Shown here: in pieces, positions 9,624-17,349 of the stretch
How the letters are laid out: each line of letters starts with the position of its first letter
Numbering within the stretch: the first letter of the stretch is position 1
Assembly (NCBI RefSeq): GCF_025751495.1
Contig: NZ_JAOWKZ010000001.1
Location: 503,920-567,919, forward strand
Source of the DNA: Albidovulum litorale
GTDB lineage: Bacteria > Pseudomonadota > Alphaproteobacteria > Rhodobacterales > Rhodobacteraceae
Direction: 5' to 3'
DNA: 64,000 nucleotides
The notes under the pieces: model-generated
The model's input: the letters and a program-made list of their open reading frames with translations, nothing else
What the model was told of the DNA's origin: nothing
The model's database searches: none
Position numbers and translations under genes: made by a program

Positions 9624-11192
9624 TCAGGCGAACCACCAGCGCTCGTAGAGGCGCAGGCCGTCGAGGCCCTGGTTGGTGCCGATGACCTCGGGCACGCCGA
9701 CCTTGTCGGAATGCGCGTTGACGTAGCTTGCGAACATCGGGATGACGACGCCGCCTTCGTTGGCGCAGATGTCCTGCATTTCCCAGTACATCTGACGGCG
9801 CTTGTCGTCGTCCAGTTCCGACCGTGCCGAGACCAGCAGTTCATTGAACCGGGCATGATCCCAGAAGCTGTCGTTCCACGGCGCACCCGCGCTGTAGGCG
9901 ACCGAGAACATCAGGTCTTCGGTCGGACGGCCACCCCAGTAGGAGGCGCAGAACGGCTTCTTCATCCAGACGTTGTCCCAGTAGCCATCGCTCGGCTCAC
10001 GCACCACCTCGATATTGATGCCGGCAGCGGCGGCCCGCTCGGCATAGAGCACGGCGGAGTCGACCGCGCCCGAGAAGGCGGCGTCCGCGGCCGAAAGCTG
10101 GACCGAAATCGAGTCCATGCCAGCCTCTTTCAGGTAGAACTTGGCCTTGTCCGGATCGTAGGTCTTCTGCTCCAGCTCGGTGTTGAAGTAGCGCTGACCG
10201 CGGCCGATCGGATGGTCGTTGCCGGCGCTGCCGAAGCCGCGCAGGATCTTTTCGACCAGCTCGTCCCGGTCGAGACCGTATTTCAGAGCCTGACGGATGT
10301 TGTTGTTGTCGTAGGGCGACAGCCGCGTATCCATCGGGAAGACGAAGTGCTGGTTGCCGGTCACCGGCAGAACCTTGATGCCCGGCGCACGCTCCAGCAG
10401 CGACACGGTGTTCAGGTCGACGCCGTCGATCACATCCACTTCGCCGGTGATCAGCGCGTTCTGGCGCGCCGCCGCATCAACGATCGACAGCGCGTCGATG
10501 CCGTCGAACCAGGCCCGGTCGGATTTGAAGTAGTTCGGGTTGCGGCTCATCTTGACCGACACGCCCGGCTCGAAGCTGTCGAGCACGTAGGCGCCGGTTC
10601 CGTCCGTCGTCGTCACGTCGATCTTGCCGTCGGCCGAGGGCAGAACGACAAGATGATAATCGGCGAGGATGAACGGGAAGTCGGCATTGCCGCCCGAGAG
10701 CGTGATGACGACGTTCTGACCGTCCGCCTTGATATCGGTGATCGGGTCGACATAGGGCTTCGCGGCCGATTTCGACTCTTCGCCACGGTGGTAGTTGATC
10801 GAGGCGACGACGTCGTCCACCGTCATCGCCTTGCCGCTGTGGAAGGTCACGCCTTCGCGAATCTTGAAGGTCCAGGTCACGGCATCAGCCGAGGCTTCCC
10901 AGCTTTCGGCAAGTTCGCCGACCAGCGTACCGTCCGGCGCGATTTCCGTCAGCGTGTTGCAGCGGGCGGTGTTGAAGCTCTGAACGAAGGTCGAATCCCA
11001 GGTCGCGGGATCGAGGCTGTCGGTGGTGTTGCCGCTGGCAAGCGCGATGCGCAGGATGCCGCCGCGCTTGGGCTCGGCCATCGCCTTGCGCACGCTGGCG
11101 GGCAGGATCAGGCCCGCGGCGCCAAGGGCGGTCGCGCCCTTGAGAAGACCGCGGCGGCTGAGGCCACCGGTTCCGTTAGTGAAGTTCGACAT
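9624..11192 (-). CDS. ABC transporter substrate-binding protein, family 5, Tat-exported
   Basis: 522 aa periplasmic binding protein of the peptide-binding (SBP_bac_5) family. The leader has a twin-arginine motif SRRGLLK near residue 12, a hydrophobic AALGAAGLILPA core, and a likely cleavage after KAMA near 39, pointing to Tat export. The family signature around WTFKIREGVTFHSGKAMTVDD (about 105-125) is clear. It is encoded ahead of the two permeases and fused ATPase and behind an enolase-superfamily gene, so the ligand may be a substituted acid rather than a peptide. Confidence 0.92.
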   Translation of the reverse strand: MSNFTNGTGGLSRRGLLKGATALGAAGLILPASVRKAMAEPKRGGILRIALASGNTTDSLDPATWDSTFVQSFNTARCNTLTEIAPDGTLVGELAESWEASADAVTWTFKIREGVTFHSGKAMTVDDVVASINYHRGEESKSAAKPYVDPITDIKADGQNVVITLSGGNADFPFILADYHLVVLPSADGKIDVTTTDGTGAYVLDSFEPGVSVKMSRNPNYFKSDRAWFDGIDALSIVDAAARQNALITGEVDVIDGVDLNTVSLLERAPGIKVLPVTGNQHFVFPMDTRLSPYDNNNIRQALKYGLDRDELVEKILRGFGSAGNDHPIGRGQRYFNTELEQKTYDPDKAKFYLKEAGMDSISVQLSAADAAFSGAVDSAVLYAERAAAAGINIEVVREPSDGYWDNVWMKKPFCASYWGGRPTEDLMFSVAYSAGAPWNDSFWDHARFNELLVSARSELDDDKRRQMYWEMQDICANEGGVVIPMFASYVNAHSDKVGVPEVIGTNQGLDGLRLYERWWFA

Positions 11193-11253
11193 GTTGTCCT
11201 CCTTGTCGAGTCTTTGTCGCTTTTCTTGATTACGGCCCCCCGGACGCTCCGGG

Positions 11254-12363
11254 TCAAGCCTCTAACGCGCTCTTTTGATATTTCGCCCGGCCGAGCCAGT
11301 CGGGATTGATCTCGACACCCCAGCCGGGGCCGTCGGGAATACGGAGCTTGCCATCCTGAACAGCGTAGGGGTCGCCGAGGAAGAGATCCTGCTGCCAAGG
11401 GTAATAGTCTTCTCCCTCGATGGAAAACTCGAGGTATTTGCCGGCGTTCGGGATCGCCCCCAGAAGATGCATCGTGCAGATGGTCACGAGCGACAGGTTG
11501 GCGCTGTGCGGGGTGCAGGGCACGCCTGCCTTGGCGGCAAGCTCGGCCACAATGAGCGTCCGGGCAATACCGCCCATATACATGACGTCAGGCTGAACGA
11601 TGTCGACCGCGCGCATGTCGATCATGCGTTTCCATGTGGCAAGATCCCAGTCCTGCTCGCCCCCGGTCACGTCGATATCGAGCGTATCGGTGACCTCTTT
11701 GGTCTGTTCCAACTCCCAGTAGGGACAGGGTTCCTCGAAATGGCCGATGCCCTCGGCCTCCAAGAGCCGCCCGACAGCAATGGCGCGTTCGGGCGAGAAG
11801 CCTGAATTGCCATCGACCAGTTTCGCGATTCCGTCGCCAAGCGCGCGGGCGACAACCGGCACGACCGCCTCTGTCCGGCCCGGCCATTCGTCCACGTCGC
11901 GACCACATTCCGCCCCGACCCGCCATTTGAACGCGTCAAATCCCTGTTCATCGCGCAGGCGGATAAAGCGCGCCGCCTCATCCTCGGGGGTAATGTCGCG
12001 CTTCATCGACGAGGCATAGGCCCTGATCCAACCCGGTTTGCCGCCAAGAAGCTCCACCACCGGCTTGCCTTCACGCCGCCCGCGCAAGTCCCACAAAGCC
12101 GTGTCGAGCCCCGCCAATGCGCGGCAGCGGTAGGAGCCGGGGAATTTGTGCTCTTTTTCCTCGATCCGCTGGACGAGGCCGAGAATATCGTCCGTGCCCG
12201 CGCCGAGCGCATGTGGGGCGACCTGCCGGTGCAGGATCAGCGCGGTGATATCGGCGTTGTAGGTGGAACACTGCCCCCAACCGGTGGCGCCATCCTCTGC
12301 CGTGACCTTCACAAACGAAACAAATTCATTCGAAAAGGTTTCAAGGCAAGAAATCTTCGTCAT
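11254..12363 (-). CDS. Enolase superfamily protein, mandelate racemase subgroup (acid dehydratase-like)
   Basis: 369 aa from ATG 12363; the in-frame extension to 12417 lacks family resemblance. Metal ligands are visible at D184 (LVDGNSG), E210 (HFEEP) and E236 (TGGEQ). The D259-H286 pair ([12 protein letters not shown]) has the same 27-residue spacing as the Asp-His dyad of mandelate racemase. The first base position is K146-W-R148, i.e. KxR instead of KxK, which fits single-stereochemistry acid-sugar or hydroxy-acid dehydratases better than a racemase (inference). It is the first gene ahead of the ABC transporter and probably acts on the imported compound. Confidence 0.85.
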   Translation of the reverse strand: MTKISCLETFSNEFVSFVKVTAEDGATGWGQCSTYNADITALILHRQVAPHALGAGTDDILGLVQRIEEKEHKFPGSYRCRALAGLDTALWDLRGRREGKPVVELLGGKPGWIRAYASSMKRDITPEDEAARFIRLRDEQGFDAFKWRVGAECGRDVDEWPGRTEAVVPVVARALGDGIAKLVDGNSGFSPERAIAVGRLLEAEGIGHFEEPCPYWELEQTKEVTDTLDIDVTGGEQDWDLATWKRMIDMRAVDIVQPDVMYMGGIARTLIVAELAAKAGVPCTPHSANLSLVTICTMHLLGAIPNAGKYLEFSIEGEDYYPWQQDLFLGDPYAVQDGKLRIPDGPGWGVEINPDWLGRAKYQKSALEA

Positions 12364-12458
12364 TCCGCGATGGTCTCCCCCCCAAAGGAACGACCGCGAG
12401 ACTGAGCGTTGAGTCACGCAGCCAGACCACCGTATTGTCTGACATTAATCGCCCTCAC

Positions 12459-12491
12459 ATGAAATACGACGCTTCACGACGAAAATACGAC
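12459..12491 (-). promoter_or_regulatory. Three phased GTCGT direct repeats upstream of the catabolic operon
   Basis: Read on the minus strand, GTCGTATTT occurs at 12491-12483 and 12470-12462, with a degenerate GTCGTGAAG between them, giving a 10-11 bp period over two helical turns. The block lies about 100 bp upstream of the enolase-family start within the AT-rich 157-bp gap between that gene and the racemase gene. A regulator binding site is likely; the regulator is unknown. Confidence 0.45.
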
Positions 12492-12519
12492 ATGATCGCG
12501 GTTTTTATTGATTGAGCCG

Positions 12520-13203
12520 TTAATTAACCGCGAACTCCACCACGCGCGTGACGAGGCAATCGAGCGTATCCGTCAGCGGAAGATCAGCGGGCAGGCCGGG
12601 CATGAGAATCGACAATTCCGTGCAGGCTACAGCAAGATGATCGCAGTTCTGCCGGTCGATGAAGCCACGCGCAAGGCGTTCCAGACCCGCCGTTTCGGCA
12701 GCCCCCTTGCGGCCCGCCTTGACGGCGCGGATAACGGCAAGCAGGGCGTCTTCGTCATCCGACCAGACCGGTTCCAGCCCCTTGGCGGCAAAGGTCGGGC
12801 CGAACACGCCTGCGATCCGCACGGCGGGCGAGGCGAGCATACCGACCCGCCGGACACCTTTCGCGCTAAGATCCGCTGCCGTCGCCTCGATCATGTCGAG
12901 AAACGGCAGCCCGGTCGCAGCCTTCACATCCGGCGCATAGGCATGCGCCGTGTTGCAGGGCATGGCGAGTGCCTCCGCCCCTGCCCGTTCCAGATCGCGG
13001 GCCATAGCGGCGAGGACGGGGCCCGGGTTTTCCCCCGTCCCCTCGATCAGCGCCTTGATGCGGCTTGGCACCTGCGGGTTCTGGTGCACGATGAGCGGGA
13101 TGTGGTCCGCATCATCCGCCGCAGGCCGCGCGGCAATGACCTTCTGCATCAGAAGCACGGTCGCATCCGGCCCCATGCCCCCGAGAATACCCACACGCCG
13201 CAT
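12520..13203 (-). CDS. Aspartate/glutamate racemase family protein
   Basis: 227 aa from ATG 13203, with TAGGAGTG a few bases upstream. The N-terminal MRRVGILGGMGPDAT and the paired catalytic cysteine segments AMPCNTAHAY (near residue 83) and VACTELSIL (near 195) are diagnostic of the cofactor-independent Asp/Glu racemase fold. Substrate could be an amino acid or another acid with an exchangeable alpha proton. It follows the HisD-like gene by 16 bp and shares its strand with the transporter operon. Confidence 0.88.
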   Translation of the reverse strand: MRRVGILGGMGPDATVLLMQKVIAARPAADDADHIPLIVHQNPQVPSRIKALIEGTGENPGPVLAAMARDLERAGAEALAMPCNTAHAYAPDVKAATGLPFLDMIEATAADLSAKGVRRVGMLASPAVRIAGVFGPTFAAKGLEPVWSDDEDALLAVIRAVKAGRKGAAETAGLERLARGFIDRQNCDHLAVACTELSILMPGLPADLPLTDTLDCLVTRVVEFAVN

Positions 13204-13219
13204 TACCACTCCTAACCGT

Positions 13220-14533
13220 TCAGCCGTTTCGTGCCGGTCTAAGGTTGAACGCCTCGCCGGGGAAGTATTTTTCCAGCCGGATATCGGCCGAACGGGCATG
13301 CCCCTCCATCCCCTCGAACCGCGAGATGCGGGCGGTGACGGCGGCGAGATCGCGGAGCGCCTCGGGCTGCACTTCCTGCCAGGTTACGGTCTTGAGGAAC
13401 TTGTGGACGGAAAGCCCGCCGGTATACCGCGCGGCACCGGAGGTCGGCAGAACATGGTTCGTACCCGCCGCCTTGTCGCCGAAGGCCACCGTGGTCTCGG
13501 CCCCAAGGAAGAGCGAGCCATAGGCCGAAAGCCGGGACTTCCACCACGGAAGGTCGGCGGCCTGAACATGCAGATGTTCCGGCGCTACGCGGTCGGCATG
13601 GGCGGCCATCTCTTCGCGGTTCTCGCAGATCACGATCTCGCCCAAGGCCTCCCACGCCGCCGCGGCCGCGCCCCGGTTCGGTTGCGGCAGTTCGGCGATG
13701 CAGTTCGGGATATGGGCGCTGACGGCCTCGGCGAATGCGGTGCTGTCGGTCACCAGCCAGACCGGCGAGGTCTGGCCATGCTCGGCCTGCCCGATCAGGT
13801 CCCAGGCGACCAGGTAGGGATCGGCGGTTTCATCGGCGATGACAAGGCTGTCGGTGGGGCCCGCGAACATGTCGATGCCGACCCGGCCGAACAGCTGACG
13901 CTTGGCCTCGGCGACATAGGCATTGCCGGGACCGACGAGGATATCGGCGGGCGGCAGGCCGAACTGGCCATAGGCCATCGCCGCGATGCCCTGCACGCCG
14001 CCCAGCGCCAGAATGCGGTCGGCGCCGCAATAGTCGAGCGCGTAGAGGATCGTCGCCGGAATACCCTTGCCCGGACGCGGCGGCGACACCGCGCTGATAT
14101 GACCGACGCCCGCCACCTTCGCCGTAGTCACCGTCATCAGAGCTGACGCGATGTGGCTGTAACGCCCGCCCGGCACATAGGCCCCGGCGGACGAGATCGG
14201 GATCAGCCGCTGACCGGCCTTGAGGCCCGGGCGCAGTTCGATCTCCGTCTCGCTGCAACTGTCAAGCTGGGCCTGCGCGAAGCGGGCGATATTGTCATGC
14301 GCGTAGCGGATGTCGTCCTTAAGCTGCTGCGGCACGGAACTGGCGGCTTCCTCGATCACTTCGCGCGGGACGACGATGTCACCCGCCCAGCCGTCCAGCT
14401 TCTCGGCATAGCGTTGGGTCACCACCTCGCCGCCCGTCTCGATCTCGGCCAGCATGCGGGCCACGGTCGCCGGAACATCGGCCGCAACCTCTTCGCTTGT
14501 GGTCGTCGATTGCTTGAAGAAGGTGATACCCAT
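13220..14533 (-). CDS. HisD-family NAD-dependent dehydrogenase (HpsN-like)
   Basis: 437 aa, histidinol dehydrogenase superfamily. Zinc and catalytic positions equivalent to HisD are visible: GQAEHG (Gln/His ligands), APEHLHV (Glu-His catalytic pair), FGDKAAGTNH (Asp ligand) and GMEGHA (His ligand). The non-His-operon context, with transporter, racemase and dehydratase-like genes, argues against histidine synthesis. Paralogs of this branch include sulfopropanediol dehydrogenase HpsN, attractive beside a sulfonate locus, but substrate is not provable here. It diverges from the LysR gene at 14612. Confidence 0.82.
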   Translation of the reverse strand: MGITFFKQSTTTSEEVAADVPATVARMLAEIETGGEVVTQRYAEKLDGWAGDIVVPREVIEEAASSVPQQLKDDIRYAHDNIARFAQAQLDSCSETEIELRPGLKAGQRLIPISSAGAYVPGGRYSHIASALMTVTTAKVAGVGHISAVSPPRPGKGIPATILYALDYCGADRILALGGVQGIAAMAYGQFGLPPADILVGPGNAYVAEAKRQLFGRVGIDMFAGPTDSLVIADETADPYLVAWDLIGQAEHGQTSPVWLVTDSTAFAEAVSAHIPNCIAELPQPNRGAAAAAWEALGEIVICENREEMAAHADRVAPEHLHVQAADLPWWKSRLSAYGSLFLGAETTVAFGDKAAGTNHVLPTSGAARYTGGLSVHKFLKTVTWQEVQPEALRDLAAVTARISRFEGMEGHARSADIRLEKYFPGEAFNLRPARNG

Positions 14534-14593
14534 AATCGCGCCGTTCCTTTCCTGTCATTTCGCAGCGGGGGCTTGACCGGACCCCGCCGTAAG

Positions 14594-14607
14594 TTCAACT
14601 TTCTGAA
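14594..14607. promoter_or_regulatory. Candidate LysR box (TTCA-N6-TGAA)
   Basis: A dyad TTCA-N6-TGAA, which also fits the T-N11-A pattern, sits in the 78-bp gap between the HisD-like gene and the divergent LysR gene, a few bases before the latter's start. Confidence 0.4.
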
Positions 14608-14611
14608 AACT

Positions 14612-15604
14612 ATGACCCCGATGCGGAGCCGCCAGATCATGCTCGCCAAAGGCATTACCCTTCGCGCACTGGAGCTTTTCGAAGCGGTCGCGCAGTCCGG
14701 CACCGTCGCCGAAGGCGCGCGACTGATGGGGCTCAGCCTTCCGGCCGCCTCGCAACAGCTTTCGAACCTTGAAAACTCGCTCGGCTGCCCGCTGCTCGAC
14801 CGCAGCCACCGTCCGCTGCAACTGACGCCCGCCGGCCGGGTGTTCCTGCACCGCACCCGCGACGCGCTGAGCCGCATCCGTCAGGCGCAGGCGGAACTGA
14901 CCGTTCTGGACATTTCGCACCTGACCAGCCTGCGCGTCGGCATGATCGACGATTTCGACGCCGAGATCACGCCGGAACTGGTCATCGCGCTGGCCAAAAA
15001 CCTGCGCAACTGCGACTTTCGCCTGACCACCGGACCCAGCCATGACATGATCGCCCGGATGGCGAACCGTCAGCTTGATATCGTGGTGTCCGCCGCCCCC
15101 GCCGATGCGGTGCAGGGCACTGTCGAATACCGGCTTTTGCGCGACCCCTATGTGCTGGCCGTGCCGCGCGGTTTCGAATTGCCCAAGGGCAAGGAGATGG
15201 AGGCGCTCGCGGCCCTGCCGCTGCTGCGCTACGACCGCGGCCAGCTCATGGGGCGGCAGATCGAGGCGCATCTGGCGCGTCACCGCATTGCCCTGCCCGA
15301 CCGGTTCGAGATTGACAGCAACCAGTCGATCATGGCGCTGGTGGCCAATGGCGTCGGCTTTTCGATCACCACACCGCTCGCGGTTCTGCGGGCGCGCGCC
15401 TTTCTCGATCGGGTGACGATCCACCCGCTGCCTTTGGCCGCCATGTCGCGCACGATTTCGCTCTTCGCGGCGGCCGATCAGTCCAGCCATGTCGCGACCG
15501 AGATCACCCGGACCCTTCGCGCCCTGATGACGGCTCGGCTCATCCGTCCGGCCAAGGACTTCGCGCCTTGGCTTGGGGATTCCTTCGCTGTCATTCCGGC
15601 TTAA
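14612..15604 (+). CDS. LysR family transcriptional regulator
   Basis: 330 aa. The N-terminal helix-turn-helix is clear: ALELFEAVAQSGTVAEGARL, then SLPAASQQLSNLENSLGCPLLDR, then LTPAGRVFL. The C-terminal half is the periplasmic-binding-like effector domain, with FEIDSNQSIMALVANGVGFS typical of the family. ATG codons at 14612, 14621 and 14639 are all possible; no strong ribosome-binding site decides. It is divergent from the HisD-like gene and probably controls the minus-strand catabolic genes with a metabolite as inducer. Confidence 0.9.
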   Translation: MTPMRSRQIMLAKGITLRALELFEAVAQSGTVAEGARLMGLSLPAASQQLSNLENSLGCPLLDRSHRPLQLTPAGRVFLHRTRDALSRIRQAQAELTVLDISHLTSLRVGMIDDFDAEITPELVIALAKNLRNCDFRLTTGPSHDMIARMANRQLDIVVSAAPADAVQGTVEYRLLRDPYVLAVPRGFELPKGKEMEALAALPLLRYDRGQLMGRQIEAHLARHRIALPDRFEIDSNQSIMALVANGVGFSITTPLAVLRARAFLDRVTIHPLPLAAMSRTISLFAAADQSSHVATEITRTLRALMTARLIRPAKDFAPWLGDSFAVIPA

Positions 15605-15660
15605 CTCGGCGATCACAATCAGGCCCTGAACGCTGCAATTCAGACCGTTAGGCGGCAGAA

Positions 15661-15696
15661 ACGGGCGGTCCGGCAAGCGGGACGCCCGTCTTTTCG
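15661..15696 (+). terminator. Rho-independent terminator of the LysR gene
   Basis: Stem ACGGGCG (15661-15667) pairs with CGCCCGT (15683-15689), inner TCC/GGA pairs extend it, and TCTTTT follows. Confidence 0.75.
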
Positions 15697-15736
15697 CGAC
15701 GTGGAAGCGTAGCTTCAGGAAAGTGGAATATCCGCC

Positions 15737-16612
15737 TCAGCGCTGGCCGTAGTAGAGACCGACGACATGTTCGGCCTCGGCAAAGAAAAGCCAACGCGCG
15801 GCGAAGGCGCCCATCAGGTGGATGGCCGCGATCACCGCCAGAACGAAGGGATGCGGCGGCATGAACAAGAGCATCAGCCCCGGCAGGATCGCCGCCAGCG
15901 TGACGGCGATCCGGCGCAGGGTCGAGGCGTGTTTTCGCCCGACCACGTGGATCATTTCCTTCATCAGATAGTTCGGCCCGGTATGGGGCTGGGCCAGCAC
16001 CCGGACCTTGCCGACAGACCCGAGGCCCGTGGCCGACCCCATGGAAGCGCCGACCTCGCCGAAGCGCCGGTCACCCAGCTTGAAGGCCACGATCATCAGG
16101 ATCGCGAGCAGGGCACAGAGGATTGAGGCCAGCAGCGCCTGCCCCGTCATGATCGCCCCGCCGGTCGCAGCGAAGGCAAGGAACAGGGCAGGCGTCGCCC
16201 AGAAGGTCCAGCGCGGCACGGTCTTGAGCTGCGTGTAGATCATCGAGGTGGCGATGACAGTGGCAAGGCAGAAGGCCGCGCCGACAAGACCGAAGACCGG
16301 CGGCAGGCCGCCGCCGAAGATCGCGGCCAAAGCAACGGGGGCCAGCAGCAGAAGTGCTGCAACCGCCGCCCAGCCCTCGCGGCTCAGCCAGCTTGTCCGC
16401 CATTGGGTGAAGGCCCGCCAGGCCCGCTGAGGGTTGCCGAGGTGAAAGGTGGAGGCCAGAAGCCCGATCACGGCCAGCCCGTAGCCCAGCCCCCAGATCA
16501 GGAAGGCCTGAAGCCCGTAGACCGGCAGAAGCCCGAGGGCGAGAAAGGCCAAGAGCCCGAAACCGGCGCCCGAAAGCGTTGTGAAGACAATGACGGAAGG
16601 GGCCGGATGCAT
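15737..16612 (-). CDS. soeC: Sulfite dehydrogenase (quinone) membrane anchor SoeC
   Basis: 291 aa integral membrane protein of the DmsC/NrfD-like anchor class with about eight hydrophobic segments, starting HPAPSVIVFTTLSGAGFG. It should anchor SoeAB at the cytoplasmic face and pass sulfite electrons to quinone. The start overlaps the soeB stop by one base (TAATG). Linkage to xsc and pta supports the Soe assignment over DMSO reductase; the anchor sequence alone would not separate them. Confidence 0.85.
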   Translation of the reverse strand: MHPAPSVIVFTTLSGAGFGLLAFLALGLLPVYGLQAFLIWGLGYGLAVIGLLASTFHLGNPQRAWRAFTQWRTSWLSREGWAAVAALLLLAPVALAAIFGGGLPPVFGLVGAAFCLATVIATSMIYTQLKTVPRWTFWATPALFLAFAATGGAIMTGQALLASILCALLAILMIVAFKLGDRRFGEVGASMGSATGLGSVGKVRVLAQPHTGPNYLMKEMIHVVGRKHASTLRRIAVTLAAILPGLMLLFMPPHPFVLAVIAAIHLMGAFAARWLFFAEAEHVVGLYYGQR

Positions 16613-17349
16613 TAGATTTTCTCCAGAATACGGTCGAGCCACCCGGCAAAGCCGGTGGTCTTCACGTCAAGCAGGGGCGCGAGTATGTCGACCTCTTGCT
16701 CCGGTCCCTTGGGGCGCGGCGGCAGGTAGCGGTTGACCGGCTTGGTGTCCATCTCGGGCATCAGCTCATAGCCGCCGCGGTCTGCCACCAGCTTGCTCAC
16801 GTCGCTGTCAGGGTCGCCGAGGTCGCCGAAATGGCGCGCGCCTGCCGGACAGGTGCGGACACAGGCGGGCTGACGGTCCTCTTCCGGCAGGTTCTCGTTA
16901 TATATCCGGTCGACGCAGAGCGTGCATTTCTTCATCACGCCCGCCGCCTGATCCAGTTCCCGCGCGCCGTAGGGGCAGGCCCAGGCGCACAGGCCGCACC
17001 CGATGCAGGCGTCCTCGTTTACCAGAACGATCCCGTCCTCGGCGCGTTTGTAGCTGGCCCCGGTTGGGCAGACCGTAACGCAAGGCGCGTTTTCGCAATG
17101 AAGGCAGGAGCGCGGGAAGTTGATGACCTGCGCCGTGCCCTGGTCGGGCTGTACCTCATAGCTGTGCACCCGGTTGAGGAACGTGCCGGAAGGCTCTGAT
17201 CCGTAAGCGTTCTGGTCCGACAGAGGCACGCCATAGCCCTGATCGTTCCAGCCCTTGCAGGCGGTCACGCAGGCATGGCAGCCGACGCAGGTATCGAGGT
17301 CGATGACAAGGCCGAGCTTCTTGGCGGAGGGTGGCGGAAGGGCAGTCAT
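16612..17349 (-). CDS. soeB: Sulfite dehydrogenase iron-sulfur subunit SoeB
   Basis: 245 aa ferredoxin-like subunit with four 4Fe-4S cysteine groups: CVGCHACVTAC near residue 20, CLHCENAPCVTVCP near 80, CIGCGLCAWACPYGA near 110, and CTLC with ACVRTCPAGA near 140-165. This layout is that of DmsB/SoeB electron-transfer subunits. The ATG at 17349 overlaps the soeA stop by 4 bp. It relays electrons from the molybdenum subunit to SoeC. No Tat leader, consistent with a cytoplasmic enzyme. Confidence 0.9.
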   Translation of the reverse strand: MTALPPPSAKKLGLVIDLDTCVGCHACVTACKGWNDQGYGVPLSDQNAYGSEPSGTFLNRVHSYEVQPDQGTAQVINFPRSCLHCENAPCVTVCPTGASYKRAEDGIVLVNEDACIGCGLCAWACPYGARELDQAAGVMKKCTLCVDRIYNENLPEEDRQPACVRTCPAGARHFGDLGDPDSDVSKLVADRGGYELMPEMDTKPVNRYLPPRPKGPEQEVDILAPLLDVKTTGFAGWLDRILEKI

